A stretch of DNA of 22,279 bases from a virus. Below, in pieces: positions 1 through 6,810 of this stretch; the stretch's first letter is position 1, and the number at the start of each line of letters is the position of its first letter. A model generated the notes under the pieces. That model had not been told where the DNA came from. It ran no database searches and saw only the letters and a list, made by a program, of their open reading frames with translations. The translations under genes were made by a program, and so were the position numbers. The stretch is from positions 1 to 22,279 of the IMG/VR virus record IMGVR_UViG_3300035698_016142; one strand, given 5' to 3'.

Positions 1-46
1 CGCCGCACGCGCCCTGGTTCTTTCCTGCTTTTCTCATGCTTGCCAT
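1..46 (-). CDS. Partial CDS at left edge, head-region gene, unknown
   Basis: Only the first 15 codons are in the window (MASMRKAGKNQGACG). The ATG is preceded by a good Shine-Dalgarno site (AAAAGGAG, 7 bases before the ATG), which supports this start. The same frame stays open upstream through about 120 bases with a coding-like composition (acidic residues around AEEDDELRERL) but contains no standard start codon before a TAA, so the true N-terminus may lie further upstream if a frameshift is present. Downstream of a Mu F-like head gene, a scaffold, protease or decoration gene is usual, but 15 residues do not allow a family call. Confidence 0.45.
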   Translation of the reverse strand, partial: MASMRKAGKNQGACG

Positions 47-119
47 CTTAATTCTCCTTTTCTGTGTTTCCGAATAGTCACCGTCTGCGACAGCCGCAGC
101 GGTTAGTCTCTCGCGGAGT

Positions 120-200
120 TCATCGTCTTCTTCGGCGATTGTTGCCGCACTGCTGACAGATGAATTCTGTGTTATGCTGCATTAGTTGTTTATCCTTCAT
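120..200 (-). CDS. Small Cys/Arg-rich ORF of doubtful status
   Basis: A 26-residue ORF with an ATG that overlaps the stop of the preceding ORF (ATGA) and a GAGGAG site upstream. It contains a CQQC pair followed by a run of five arginines and then TGA. The start signal looks real but the product is very short. From about position 150 leftward the coding-like frame is a different one (first codon positions rich in G and A), so this may be the 5' part of a gene broken by a frameshift rather than a complete protein. Reading on through the TGA in frame gives a second Cys pair (CGC), another TGA, and a TAA just before the ATG at 46. Confidence 0.3.
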   Translation of the reverse strand: MKDKQLMQHNTEFICQQCGNNRRRRR

Positions 201-388
201 TTCAAACACTCCTCTTTCACCATATCCCGAATTGTCCTCCGAACCTCTGTCCGATAGATCATCCTGTAATTTACTTTCTGTTTCATCCAAGCAGATACAT
301 ACCATAATGCCAGTAGAAACAAAAAGGCAAGGAGGGTGAATATCCACACCTCCTTGCCACGTATATCGCTTTCAGGTTTTCAGTTCAT
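197..388 (-). pseudogene. Small membrane protein ORF interrupted by TGA at codon 3
   Basis: The frame encodes one strongly hydrophobic segment (WIFTLLAFLFLLALWYV) followed by a basic tail ending KEECLK, typical of a single-pass phage membrane protein of about 63 residues. A strong Shine-Dalgarno site (GAGGAGG, 7 bases before the ATG) precedes ATG AAC TGA at 388-380, so initiation gives only two codons before a stop. The rest of the frame then stays open to 197, where its TGA overlaps the next ATG. The only other in-frame start near the hydrophobic segment is a GTG at 349, which directly abuts an AAGGAG motif and so has no proper spacing. The gene is either inactivated (TGG to TGA would do it), translated by re-initiation or readthrough, or contains a sequencing error. 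Function is unknown; a holin or accessory lysis role is possible but unsupported. Confidence 0.45.
321..358 (-). terminator. Terminator-like hairpin that also buries a Shine-Dalgarno motif
   Basis: In the minus-strand RNA, GGCAAGGAGG (358-349) pairs perfectly with CCTCCTTGCC (335-326) across a 13-base loop and is followed by TTTTT. This has the form of a Rho-independent terminator. It lies about 120 bases downstream of the Mu F-like gene but inside the interrupted membrane ORF. The 5' arm contains AAGGAGGTG, a near-perfect ribosome-binding motif, and the 3' arm resembles the 16S anti-Shine-Dalgarno sequence, so the hairpin could instead control translation. The stretch 389-476 between it and the upstream gene shows nothing beyond a Shine-Dalgarno site. 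Confidence 0.5.
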
Positions 389-476
389 TGAACTGCCTCC
401 TCAAATAGCCAATAATTTCTTTATCTCTCTGAGTCCTTATTATCGGTTCAGGTTATTTAGAAAGCCAACATTTTCT

Positions 477-1325
477 TTATTTCTTCAAAGCCGGGTCCGG
501 GCCGGGTATCCAAGCACATCTGCAATTCGGGTGCAGAGGGATCCACCCCCGGGCCTCTTCAACCGTGAAAAGGTCCCCCTCTCGTTCAGCACAACGGGCA
601 CAAACACGATTGTCTCCTGCTGTACTCCACTCTACTTGAAGATGGATCTTGTCCACTCCCAATACCACAAACCCGTCCAACTGTCCCTCTGCATGGGCAT
701 AGATCATCTCTGTCCGGGCTATTGTCATTCCCCGGGTACGTGTGAGACCATCAATGCTTTCCGTTAGTGCCCGGGCTGTCTTTGCTGCCCCATGGCCCCC
801 GGCCAGTGCTTCAGCAAGAACCCGTGTTGTTGTCTGGGACATCGCATCTGTATACCCCTTCAACTGGGCAAAGGACCGGGTGTAGAGTAACTGGAGTTTG
901 CTGATAGATTCAGGGGCAGCAAATGCTTGTGTTAAGAATTGCTCCTTTGTGCCGTCAAAGAAGTCTGTCGATTTCGCCAACTCAGCATGGTGGACATCTG
1001 TATATGCCCGGACCATCCCTTTCTTGTATGAGGATTCAATGTAGGGATTAGTCCAAGGATACCCGGTGCCTATCTGGGTAAGAACACCTGAATCTACTTC
1101 AGCCTGCAACCATGCCTGAAAAGATTTAACCTTTCCCGCATCCGTCTGGAATACCCACCTCTGAGCTTCGGCATTTAGCTTCAACTTTTTCTGTGGTACT
1201 ATCCCGAAGGCATCCTCTGTCATAATTAAATTGACAATATCTTTCTTTAACTTTCTGACCCGGCGATTGATGTCTGCCATAAACTTCCGCCGAAGTCCTG
1301 TCGTCCGTGTGGGGTCTTTGGACAT
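477..1325 (-). CDS. Mu F-like minor head protein
   Basis: This 282-residue protein has the C-terminal signature of the phage Mu gpF / SPP1 gp7 minor head family: an ARTE segment (TIARTEMIYAHAEG, about residues 201-214), then VCARCAEREG (241-250), and HPNCRCAWIP (265-274), the conserved Cys/His block. Family members sit at or near the portal and help initiate head assembly or carry DNA-ejection functions. Its ATG lies at the portal stop codon (AATAATG) with an AAGGA site upstream, so the two are translationally coupled. The order terminase-portal-MuF is the classical head operon order. The N-terminal half (basic, helical) shows no recognised domain. Confidence 0.88.
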   Translation of the reverse strand: MSKDPTRTTGLRRKFMADINRRVRKLKKDIVNLIMTEDAFGIVPQKKLKLNAEAQRWVFQTDAGKVKSFQAWLQAEVDSGVLTQIGTGYPWTNPYIESSYKKGMVRAYTDVHHAELAKSTDFFDGTKEQFLTQAFAAPESISKLQLLYTRSFAQLKGYTDAMSQTTTRVLAEALAGGHGAAKTARALTESIDGLTRTRGMTIARTEMIYAHAEGQLDGFVVLGVDKIHLQVEWSTAGDNRVCARCAEREGDLFTVEEARGWIPLHPNCRCAWIPGPDPALKK

Positions 1326-2767
1326 TATTTTTCCTTATCTTCAAGGCCAGCCACTGTATCCTCCAATGGTGGATTAGCATCTACATCATTTTCGTCCTCA
1401 GTGTCTTTTATGAATCCATCCAAACCATCCTTAATGGCCTTGATTTGATCTATGTCGAGTCCACCGAAAATCCTGAAAAATTCATCAGGGGCAATCATTT
1501 CCTCTACACCACCAGCTACATACTTGGCACCAGCCTCTGCCCACTTAGCGGCCACTGCTGCCTTCTCTTCATCCGTCTGGGTGTCTATATCCGGCCACTT
1601 GACAAAATACTCCTTGGGCTCCGGGAGGACTCCCACTGCAATCAATCTATCCACAAAGTTCCGAACAACCATGGGGGTGAGATACTTTTCCTGTCTCCTC
1701 TTGGTTCTGCCGTTAGCTGTCTTGGTGTCCTGCCCGGAAGCTAACTGACCCTGCTCACTACCAAGGAACTTTCGCTTTGGTATCCCTATGGCAATAGCGA
1801 TGGAATCCAACTGTGCTTCCAGATGGGGTCCCGGGTCCACTGCTTGGGGTGAAAGGCTCTTTGCTGACACTCCAGTTAATGCCAGATACCGTTGGAGGCC
1901 GTTCATGTAGTTTTCCATTTCATCCCGAAGAGAGGCTGTGTCCATTTCTACATTATTTTCTTGATCCCCACTGACTTCAAAGCTGTACCCGGGGAAGGCT
2001 CCCTTCCAAAACATCTCACCACTACCGGACAGGATCTTTCGAATGTCCAGAAGTCTATTATAATTCTTCTGCATCCGGGGGGTGCCATACACATCAGACA
2101 TTTGTCGTTGATCCGCAAGATGGACAACACGGGTCCAATGGACGGTGGAAGTTGTTGCCGAGTTGTTATTAACACCTTCAAACTCTATGCTGTAGTTGAG
2201 CGGCTGTCCGTATCGCTCATTCTTAGTGTCCTTCTCCAGTCCCTTTACTGTGACTACTGACTCTTCGAATGGTCTGAGGAAAAGTAAATCCTTTGGGGTG
2301 GTCTCTACTGGTTGATCCAAAGACTTACCATCACTGAGGCCGAGAAGGATTATTCCGAATCGACCTACACCAGACAGTTTATCAGCACGTTCCAGTTGAT
2401 AATAAATATGAAATTTCTTCACCAAGGCATCCCATACTGCTTCAAACTCTGTCTCTGTGTCGGGCTTCTCATCTTCATATACTTCAGGATCGTTAATCCA
2501 AGACTCTTCCGGCATGATATCCACCACCCGGGCAGCAACACCCTCCCTTTCATACATTTCATGGTATTGCTCTGATGATATGGAAGACGGATAGCCGCAT
2601 TCTGAATTGAGATCCCGCCCGGGACCATCCAGAAGCTTCCTCATAACCTCCTGCCTCATGGAAGATGCATTCATGGTGAACTCCCGCATCGACGCAACAT
2701 CATTCTTCTTCTTAGATACTGCCTTATTAGATACTACCTTCGCTCTGCTTGCCTTCTTCTTAGCCAT
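1325..2767 (-). CDS. Phage portal protein (DUF1073-like)
   Basis: This 480-residue protein lies directly after the large terminase. Features typical of the DUF1073 portal family are an early block with YEREGVAARVVDIMPEESW (about residues 73-91), a following stretch ending in GRFGIILLGL, and a later block with GIPKRKFLGSEQGQLASGQD. Portals form the dodecameric ring through which DNA is pumped. The N-terminus is a lysine-rich tail (MAKKKASRAK), similar to the start of the small terminase. The ATG overlaps the terminase stop (AATAATGG), with GGAGG nine bases upstream. The C-terminus is acidic. The family call rests on remembered sequence pattern and gene order. Confidence 0.88.
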   Translation of the reverse strand: MAKKKASRAKVVSNKAVSKKKNDVASMREFTMNASSMRQEVMRKLLDGPGRDLNSECGYPSSISSEQYHEMYEREGVAARVVDIMPEESWINDPEVYEDEKPDTETEFEAVWDALVKKFHIYYQLERADKLSGVGRFGIILLGLSDGKSLDQPVETTPKDLLFLRPFEESVVTVKGLEKDTKNERYGQPLNYSIEFEGVNNNSATTSTVHWTRVVHLADQRQMSDVYGTPRMQKNYNRLLDIRKILSGSGEMFWKGAFPGYSFEVSGDQENNVEMDTASLRDEMENYMNGLQRYLALTGVSAKSLSPQAVDPGPHLEAQLDSIAIAIGIPKRKFLGSEQGQLASGQDTKTANGRTKRRQEKYLTPMVVRNFVDRLIAVGVLPEPKEYFVKWPDIDTQTDEEKAAVAAKWAEAGAKYVAGGVEEMIAPDEFFRIFGGLDIDQIKAIKDGLDGFIKDTEDENDVDANPPLEDTVAGLEDKEK

Positions 2768-4218
2768 TATTTGAGTCCTCCAACACGCCTTCGAATCATC
2801 GTCAACAACGTAAATGCTCCTGAACTTGAATCCACTTGGTCTTTATACCTACTATTGGGGAAGAATTGAAGCTCATTTATGTAAATAGCATTCCACTCTG
2901 CCTTTGCCATCCAAACATTATCCTGTGCCACCTGTACCGCAAGGGGTTCCGCCCGGACTGTCTTGTCCCCTGTTGGCCTATCTATCTTGACAACCCACCC
3001 GGCCAACATCCTGCTGCTGTTCTGGGCACTCTCCTTGCCCCCTGAGCCCGGTTCTTGTTCAATGCCTACCCACACACCCCGGCCATCAATCTCTGCCGTC
3101 TGCTTGATTATACGCTCTCTCTCCCCCGCATCCCATTGGCCCCTGATTACATCCAGAATCCAGAATTGATCGTGTTCATCCCGTCCCATCTTCAAACCGA
3201 CTGTGAAAGCACCACCCTTGGCCGTCCCCGCCTTATCCCAGAATCGGACGATCCTCTTGAATTTCTTTGGTGGTGTCCCTATCCTGATTTTCTCTGTTCT
3301 GAACTGACCACCACCCCGGGGCACTGGGTTCTGTGTGAACTGGCCAGCATATCCATACTCACCAAGAGCTATCTTGAATTCATCCAGTGATTTTTGATTT
3401 AATCGTTTGGGATCCATCAGACCATTGACATACTTCTTCTTCAACTTTGCCGGTCTTATCTCACCCACATGGGGAGAATCATCCTCGTATTCAACAATCT
3501 CTGCAGGAAGGCATATATGACGAATGTCACCCGGGAGGGCTCTTTCCAACCATTCCCCGGTGCAATCCCCCTCATGAAGCCTCTGCATGATAAGAATAGT
3601 AGGGACGATTTCCTTATCAACCTTTCTGGTGGGCAGTGTCTCCCGCATCCACCGGTTTGCTGTGGCAAGCATGACATCTGAGAAGGCTTGCTTCGGGTCA
3701 AGTGGGTCATCTATTACAAGGAAATGACCATGGAATCCCGTGATGGATCCGCCCACTGATGTTGAACGCCGTCCTCCACCCATCTTATTCGTGAAATGGC
3801 CCTTGGCATCCTGATCCTCATGTATGCTGATTCGGGGGAATAACGTCTGGTATTTCTCACTCTTAACAATGAGTCTACTCTTCCGGGATAATTCCAAGGA
3901 TAGATCGTAGGAGTAACTTCCACAGATAGTTCGGGCGGAAGGCATCCGAGTCCATACCCATGCAGGAAACATGATGGAACAGATAGAACTCTTGGTGGTG
4001 CCCGGGCTAATATTTATTATTAAGTCATGAGTCTTGGGGAGTCCTAGGAAGACTCGTTCTGCTAATATCTGGAGTTCGTTGCAAAGATATTCTATATGCC
4101 AGTTTAGAACCATTTCCTCTGGGATTACCTCCGACCACATAGAACACACAAAGTCAAAGAAACTGTCTCTGCATATAGTTGATTCCATGGAGGTGGGGAG
4201 GTATTCCGCCTTCATCAC
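2767..4218 (-). CDS. terL: Terminase large subunit
   Basis: This 483-residue packaging motor has an N-terminal ATPase domain with a Walker A-like ISPGTTKSS (about 70-78) and a Walker B FLVIDDP (166-172). The C-terminal RNase H-fold nuclease has its first aspartate in RFWDKAGT (D328), the acidic VGIEQEPGSGGK block, and a last acidic segment DQVDSSSGAF near the C-terminus. It cuts concatemers and pumps DNA into the prohead through the portal encoded next. The start taken is the GTG at 4218, which lies 9 bases after GGAGG; an ATG at 4215 in the same frame is the alternative. It overlaps the end of the small terminase gene by four bases. Confidence 0.95.
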   Translation of the reverse strand: MMKAEYLPTSMESTICRDSFFDFVCSMWSEVIPEEMVLNWHIEYLCNELQILAERVFLGLPKTHDLIINISPGTTKSSICSIMFPAWVWTRMPSARTICGSYSYDLSLELSRKSRLIVKSEKYQTLFPRISIHEDQDAKGHFTNKMGGGRRSTSVGGSITGFHGHFLVIDDPLDPKQAFSDVMLATANRWMRETLPTRKVDKEIVPTILIMQRLHEGDCTGEWLERALPGDIRHICLPAEIVEYEDDSPHVGEIRPAKLKKKYVNGLMDPKRLNQKSLDEFKIALGEYGYAGQFTQNPVPRGGGQFRTEKIRIGTPPKKFKRIVRFWDKAGTAKGGAFTVGLKMGRDEHDQFWILDVIRGQWDAGERERIIKQTAEIDGRGVWVGIEQEPGSGGKESAQNSSRMLAGWVVKIDRPTGDKTVRAEPLAVQVAQDNVWMAKAEWNAIYINELQFFPNSRYKDQVDSSSGAFTLLTMIRRRVGGLK

Positions 4219-4799
4219 TGACTTAATTCCTCCTCTTGCTTCTTCTTCATGGCCTCAAGGATGGCCCGGCGAACTGATACCGGTAATTCCAGCTTATCTA
4301 TTTCTGCCACCTCATTGATCGTCCGGATAGGAGTTGCTCCCCCTTCAATCGTTATGTGGCTGGAGACTGGGACATCCAGACCAAGCAGCTTCCGCCTGTT
4401 CTCGCTTACCTTCAACCACCTGTCGATCGCTGCCATATCTCCACGCCTCACCCGGGGATACAATACCCGAAGAATCATATCAAACCTCTGTACCTCAAGG
4501 TCCCTGTAAATGGAGACTATTCCATCCTTCTCTTCAGACACCCGGGACATTTCAATGGCAAGATCATTGCAGATAACAGACCGGCTTGCTGTAATCTTGT
4601 GACGTTCCTTTAATGCCTGTGATATCATGAGAAGATTGAGTCCGCCCATTCGGTATTCCAGAACCAGCTTTCTCCGGATATCCATCTTGGCCTGCCTTGC
4701 GTCCTCCTTCGCTGTGGTCTTCTTCTTCACCTTCCCCGTTCTCACACTTGTTGTCCGGGGTTTCACGGGTTTGGATATAGAAGTTTTTTTCTTAGCCAT
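4215..4799 (-). CDS. terS: Terminase small subunit
   Basis: This 194-residue protein begins with a very basic tail (about 40 residues, MAKKKTSISK...), then a helix-turn-helix-like region (LLMISQALKERHKITASRS), and a segment DRWLKVSENRRKLLGLDVP (about 126-144) that is characteristic of small terminases. TerS recognises the packaging site and stimulates TerL. The gene lies immediately upstream of terL, with overlapping stop and start. GAGGAGAG stands 8 bases before the ATG. The C-terminus is a charged helix. No pac or cos site could be identified from sequence alone. Confidence 0.85.
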   Translation of the reverse strand: MAKKKTSISKPVKPRTTSVRTGKVKKKTTAKEDARQAKMDIRRKLVLEYRMGGLNLLMISQALKERHKITASRSVICNDLAIEMSRVSEEKDGIVSIYRDLEVQRFDMILRVLYPRVRRGDMAAIDRWLKVSENRRKLLGLDVPVSSHITIEGGATPIRTINEVAEIDKLELPVSVRRAILEAMKKKQEEELSQ

Positions 4800-5137
4800 T
4801 ATTCCACTCTCCTCTGTTTATCATTTTGTTTTTCACATTCTGCCTTGGCATCATTAGCCATGGAAATATCAGCTTTAACAAGTTCCGCCTGCATACTGTC
4901 CGCCACTTTTACCAAATATCTGGCAAGGCCCTCTGCCTTGACTGCATCTATGGACTCAAGGGCTTCCCTACACTTCTCTTCACTTTTATACACTGCCTTC
5001 ATATCCAAGCTGCATCCATCAAAAGTCATTGTCTGATGTAGTTGTTCCTCATTCTCATCATTGTTGGATTCTGTATAGAAAAGGATCTGTCCGTAGGGGG
5101 TATCAAATACCCTAGCAAACTGCTGTCCTGCTATCAT
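4799..5137 (-). CDS. Hypothetical protein, 112 aa
   Basis: I do not recognise this protein. It starts with a compact segment (MIAGQQFARVFDTPYGQILFY) followed by an acidic linker and a long charged helical region with a probable coiled coil (about residues 50-105). It has no membrane segment or signal peptide. GAGGGGG lies before the ATG, and its TAA stop touches the small terminase ATG, so it is cotranslated with the packaging genes. A role in packaging or head assembly is only a guess from position. Confidence 0.7.
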   Translation of the reverse strand: MIAGQQFARVFDTPYGQILFYTESNNDENEEQLHQTMTFDGCSLDMKAVYKSEEKCREALESIDAVKAEGLARYLVKVADSMQAELVKADISMANDAKAECEKQNDKQRRVE

Positions 5138-5165
5138 TTGTGCCCCCTCTTAATCACAAAATTAC

Positions 5166-5336
5166 TCATGTCCCATCTTTCCGACTAAACAAAAGATAAA
5201 TAATCACTAATGGAGTTCCTAGAATGCTTCCAACAATAGCACCAATGATAATGGGGATGAATACTACACAAGTTATGAAAGTACTTTCTATGCTATTCTC
5301 TACAAGCCACTGAAAGTACTTTCCTTTCCAATTCAT
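5166..5336 (-). CDS. Small membrane protein, 56 aa
   Basis: This short ORF begins MNWKGKYFQWLVENSIES and then has a long hydrophobic stretch (about residues 20-50, FITCVVFIPIIIGAIVGSIL, continuing VIIYLLF), with a small basic tail. That fits one long or two short membrane helices with a glycine/proline hinge. The ATG overlaps the stop of the upstream gene (TGATG), and an AGGAGAGG site lies just before it. The first third of the gene contains two identical 12-bp palindromes. Single-helix and hairpin membrane proteins of this size in phages are often holin-like, but there is no endolysin beside it, so no function is assigned. Confidence 0.65.
   Translation of the reverse strand: MNWKGKYFQWLVENSIESTFITCVVFIPIIIGAIVGSILGTPLVIIYLLFSRKDGT
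5277..5323. repeat. Two identical 12-bp palindromes, GAAAGTACTTTC
   Basis: A perfect palindrome GAAAGTACTTTC occurs at 5277-5288 and again at 5312-5323, with an identical extra T on the left of each. The start-to-start distance is 35 bp. Both lie in the 56-residue membrane protein gene but are read in different codon frames (as KYF and ESTF), so the duplication does not reflect a repeated peptide. I saw no other copy in the window. It has the form of a paired operator for a dimeric DNA-binding protein, or two small RNA hairpins. Confidence 0.6.
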
Positions 5337-5617
5337 CAGTGTCCTCTCCTAATCTTCGCATTCTTCATTTTCATATTCTCACCAATCTTTCCTGTTATTT
5401 CTTCTGCCTCAATCTGGGTGCCGTCTGCCTCAAGGATGGATACATTCCGGAATTGCATAATACCACTCGCCTGCTGTATCCTCTCCAATATTGGTTCTGG
5501 TTTTCTCTCTGCCTGTTTTATACTGAAATGCACATATATCCCGGATATGCTTCCAATCAGGAATATGAGGACAAAAATAACATCAGACAGTTTCAATGGG
5601 TCTCTCCTGCTTATCAT
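5336..5617 (-). CDS. Single-pass membrane protein, 93 aa
   Basis: The N-terminus MISRRDPLKLSD is followed by a transmembrane helix (VIFVLIFLIGSISGIYV, about residues 13-29), then a soluble, probably helical and charged domain of about 60 residues. The basic residues before the helix predict an inside N-terminus and an extracytoplasmic C-terminal domain. The family is not recognised. It is the first gene after a 73-base gap that holds a strong interleaved inverted-repeat structure. No strong Shine-Dalgarno site lies in the A-rich leader (AAGATAAAAAAT) just before the ATG; the nearest purine motif is inside that structure. Confidence 0.6.
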   Translation of the reverse strand: MISRRDPLKLSDVIFVLIFLIGSISGIYVHFSIKQAERKPEPILERIQQASGIMQFRNVSILEADGTQIEAEEITGKIGENMKMKNAKIRRGH

Positions 5618-5634
5618 ATTTTTTATCTTAAATT

Positions 5635-5689
5635 ACCTTCCCGGTGCCCCCTTATGAGAGCAAACGCCGGGAAGGTCCTTGAGGGGCAC
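5635..5689 (-). promoter_or_regulatory. Interleaved inverted repeats (possible pseudoknot) upstream of a membrane gene
   Basis: Two inverted repeats interleave in the order A-B-A'-B'. ACCTTCCCGG (5635-5644) matches CCGGGAAGGT (5667-5676) over 10 bp, and TGCCCC (5645-5650) matches GGGGCA (5683-5688) over 6 bp, 7 if base 5644 pairs with 5689 instead. They fill most of the 73-base gap between two genes on the minus strand. No U-run follows either stem, so an ordinary Rho-independent terminator is not supported. In the minus-strand RNA the structure ends about 17 bases before the next ATG, within reach of translation control. The two stems could form at once as a pseudoknot or compete as alternatives. 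Confidence 0.5.
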
Positions 5690-5690
5690 T

Positions 5691-5999
5691 TTATCTATCC
5701 AAAAGGAAAGTTTGCCAGCATTCCTCCGAACAAAACTTCATTCCCTTAATAGCTGTTGTCCATGGGGACCCGGGAAACCTGCCTCTACATCCATGACAGA
5801 AATACACCATTTCATTCTCCCCACTGTGTTCCTTAATGAAAATGCGTCTACTGTCCTCCTTCTGCCTGTCCTTTTCCTTCTTCAGTGCCTCCACTAATTC
5901 CTCCAGAAGAATAATCAAGGCATTCCTCTTTCCGGACTGGGACCACTCCCAGAGGGCAATACACAGAACCCCGGATAACCACATCATAAATAAATTCAT
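5691..5999 (-). CDS. Membrane-anchored protein with C-terminal zinc site, 102 aa
   Basis: The start is the ATG at 5999, which overlaps the stop of the upstream gene (ATATGA) and has GAGAAGG upstream; the frame is open further but the longer form would run into that gene. The N-terminal helix (LFMMWLSGVLCIALWEW, about 3-19) looks membrane-spanning. A charged coiled coil follows (LLEELVEALKKEKDRQKED), then a four-cysteine zinc-finger-like module, CHGCRGRF ... FCSEECW (about 73-96). The layout is anchor, stalk and metal site. I do not recognise the family and assign no function. Confidence 0.6.
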   Translation of the reverse strand: MNLFMMWLSGVLCIALWEWSQSGKRNALIILLEELVEALKKEKDRQKEDSRRIFIKEHSGENEMVYFCHGCRGRFPGSPWTTAIKGMKFCSEECWQTFLLDR

Positions 6000-6151
6000 A
6001 TTGTATCCTTCTCCCATCTGCAGGCAAAAAAGATATAGGACATCCACCGGACGAACCAATTGGGTTCCTTGCCCATGGCCGGGGTGAACTTCATACCACA
6101 TTCCTCAGTACCGCCCCACATATAGCAATGCCAAGGGGATTGTTTGGGCAT
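5996..6151 (-). CDS. Hypothetical small protein, 51 aa
   Basis: This short, aromatic-rich ORF (MPKQSPWHCYMWGG...) has three cysteines and a tryptophan-rich C-terminal part (NWFVRWMSYIFFACRWE). The chosen ATG lies just after the stop of the IbrB-like gene with an AAGGA site between; a longer start at 6208 would overlap that gene. Its end overlaps the next gene by four bases. It is too short to classify. Confidence 0.45.
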   Translation of the reverse strand: MPKQSPWHCYMWGGTEECGMKFTPAMGKEPNWFVRWMSYIFFACRWEKDTI

Positions 6152-6153
6152 CT

Positions 6154-6810
6154 CTATTCCTTGGAGACTTCTGTGGTTCTCAACTGTAACTGGTTTTTGG
6201 TCATCCATGCCTTATTATACTCCTTATCTGCAAAAAGTTTAGAAAAGCCCGTTATGTGCTTCAGTCTCAAAAGTTCCTCTGCTTCCATGCCGAGTTCGTT
6301 GCAAATCTCTGCATCTGTCATCCCATTATCCAGCATTTTGAAGGCCATAGAAGCCATACCAGTTACCGAATGTTTGCCCCGGGCTCTGTTATGCCTGATA
6401 GTTGAGGCCATTCTGTCGTTCATCCCCTTTTCCATGACAACAATCGGCAAGTACCCTTGAGTCCGGTCATATATCTTTTTTGAGGACTTCATGACGAAAT
6501 AGCGATGGAATCCATCAACTATGACATACTTATTAGATTCTTTATCATAAATTGTAACAACCGGCTGTGTGTAGTTATCATGTTCGATGGATCTGAGGAG
6601 CAATCTCATCTCAATTTTAGCCACTGAATTGGGATTGTAATCGTTTGGGGATACCCTGTCCAGATGGACCCACATGACCTTTGCAACGGGCTGTGAAGCC
6701 ATTGGGGTGCTGTCCATGGTCTGCGCAACTATGATGTTGGCAAGACTCATCTTTGCTTCTAAGTCTGGGGTCCCGTCAAGTGCTTCCTTGATCTGTGCTT
6801 TTATATTCAT
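6154..6810 (-). CDS. ParB/Srx-fold protein, IbrB-like
   Basis: This 218-residue protein has a ParB-like N-terminal domain: LDRVSPNDYNPN (about 50-61), then the nucleotide-contacting box IVDGFHRYFVM (97-107), and HNRARGKHS (140-148). A helix-turn-helix-like region follows (NGMTDAEICNELGMEAEELLRL, 162-183), as in ParB. The family includes CTP-dependent partition proteins and sulfiredoxin-like enzymes. A stand-alone member next to a PAPS-reductase-like gene matches the IbrA-IbrB pair known from enterobacterial prophages, where they were described as regulators. Here it overlaps the IbrA-like gene by 35 bases. A role in a DNA-modification or regulatory unit is inferred. Confidence 0.75.
   Translation of the reverse strand: MNIKAQIKEALDGTPDLEAKMSLANIIVAQTMDSTPMASQPVAKVMWVHLDRVSPNDYNPNSVAKIEMRLLLRSIEHDNYTQPVVTIYDKESNKYVIVDGFHRYFVMKSSKKIYDRTQGYLPIVVMEKGMNDRMASTIRHNRARGKHSVTGMASMAFKMLDNGMTDAEICNELGMEAEELLRLKHITGFSKLFADKEYNKAWMTKNQLQLRTTEVSKE

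Noticed and set aside
120-200. Com-like zinc finger regulator as in phage Mu
   Set aside because: Only one Cys pair lies before the stop codon and the rest does not resemble Com; the ORF is probably a frame-broken fragment.
120-388. TGA recoded as tryptophan in this phage
   Set aside because: Reading TGA as Trp would fill the small ORFs neatly up to the next start, but many clear genes end in TGA with ATGA overlaps, and the large proteins use TGG for Trp. Only this corner shows in-frame TGA, so mutation, error or frameshift is simpler.
4215-5166. Packaging (pac or cos) site near the small terminase
   Set aside because: No repeat array or cohesive-end candidate could be distinguished from coding sequence by eye.
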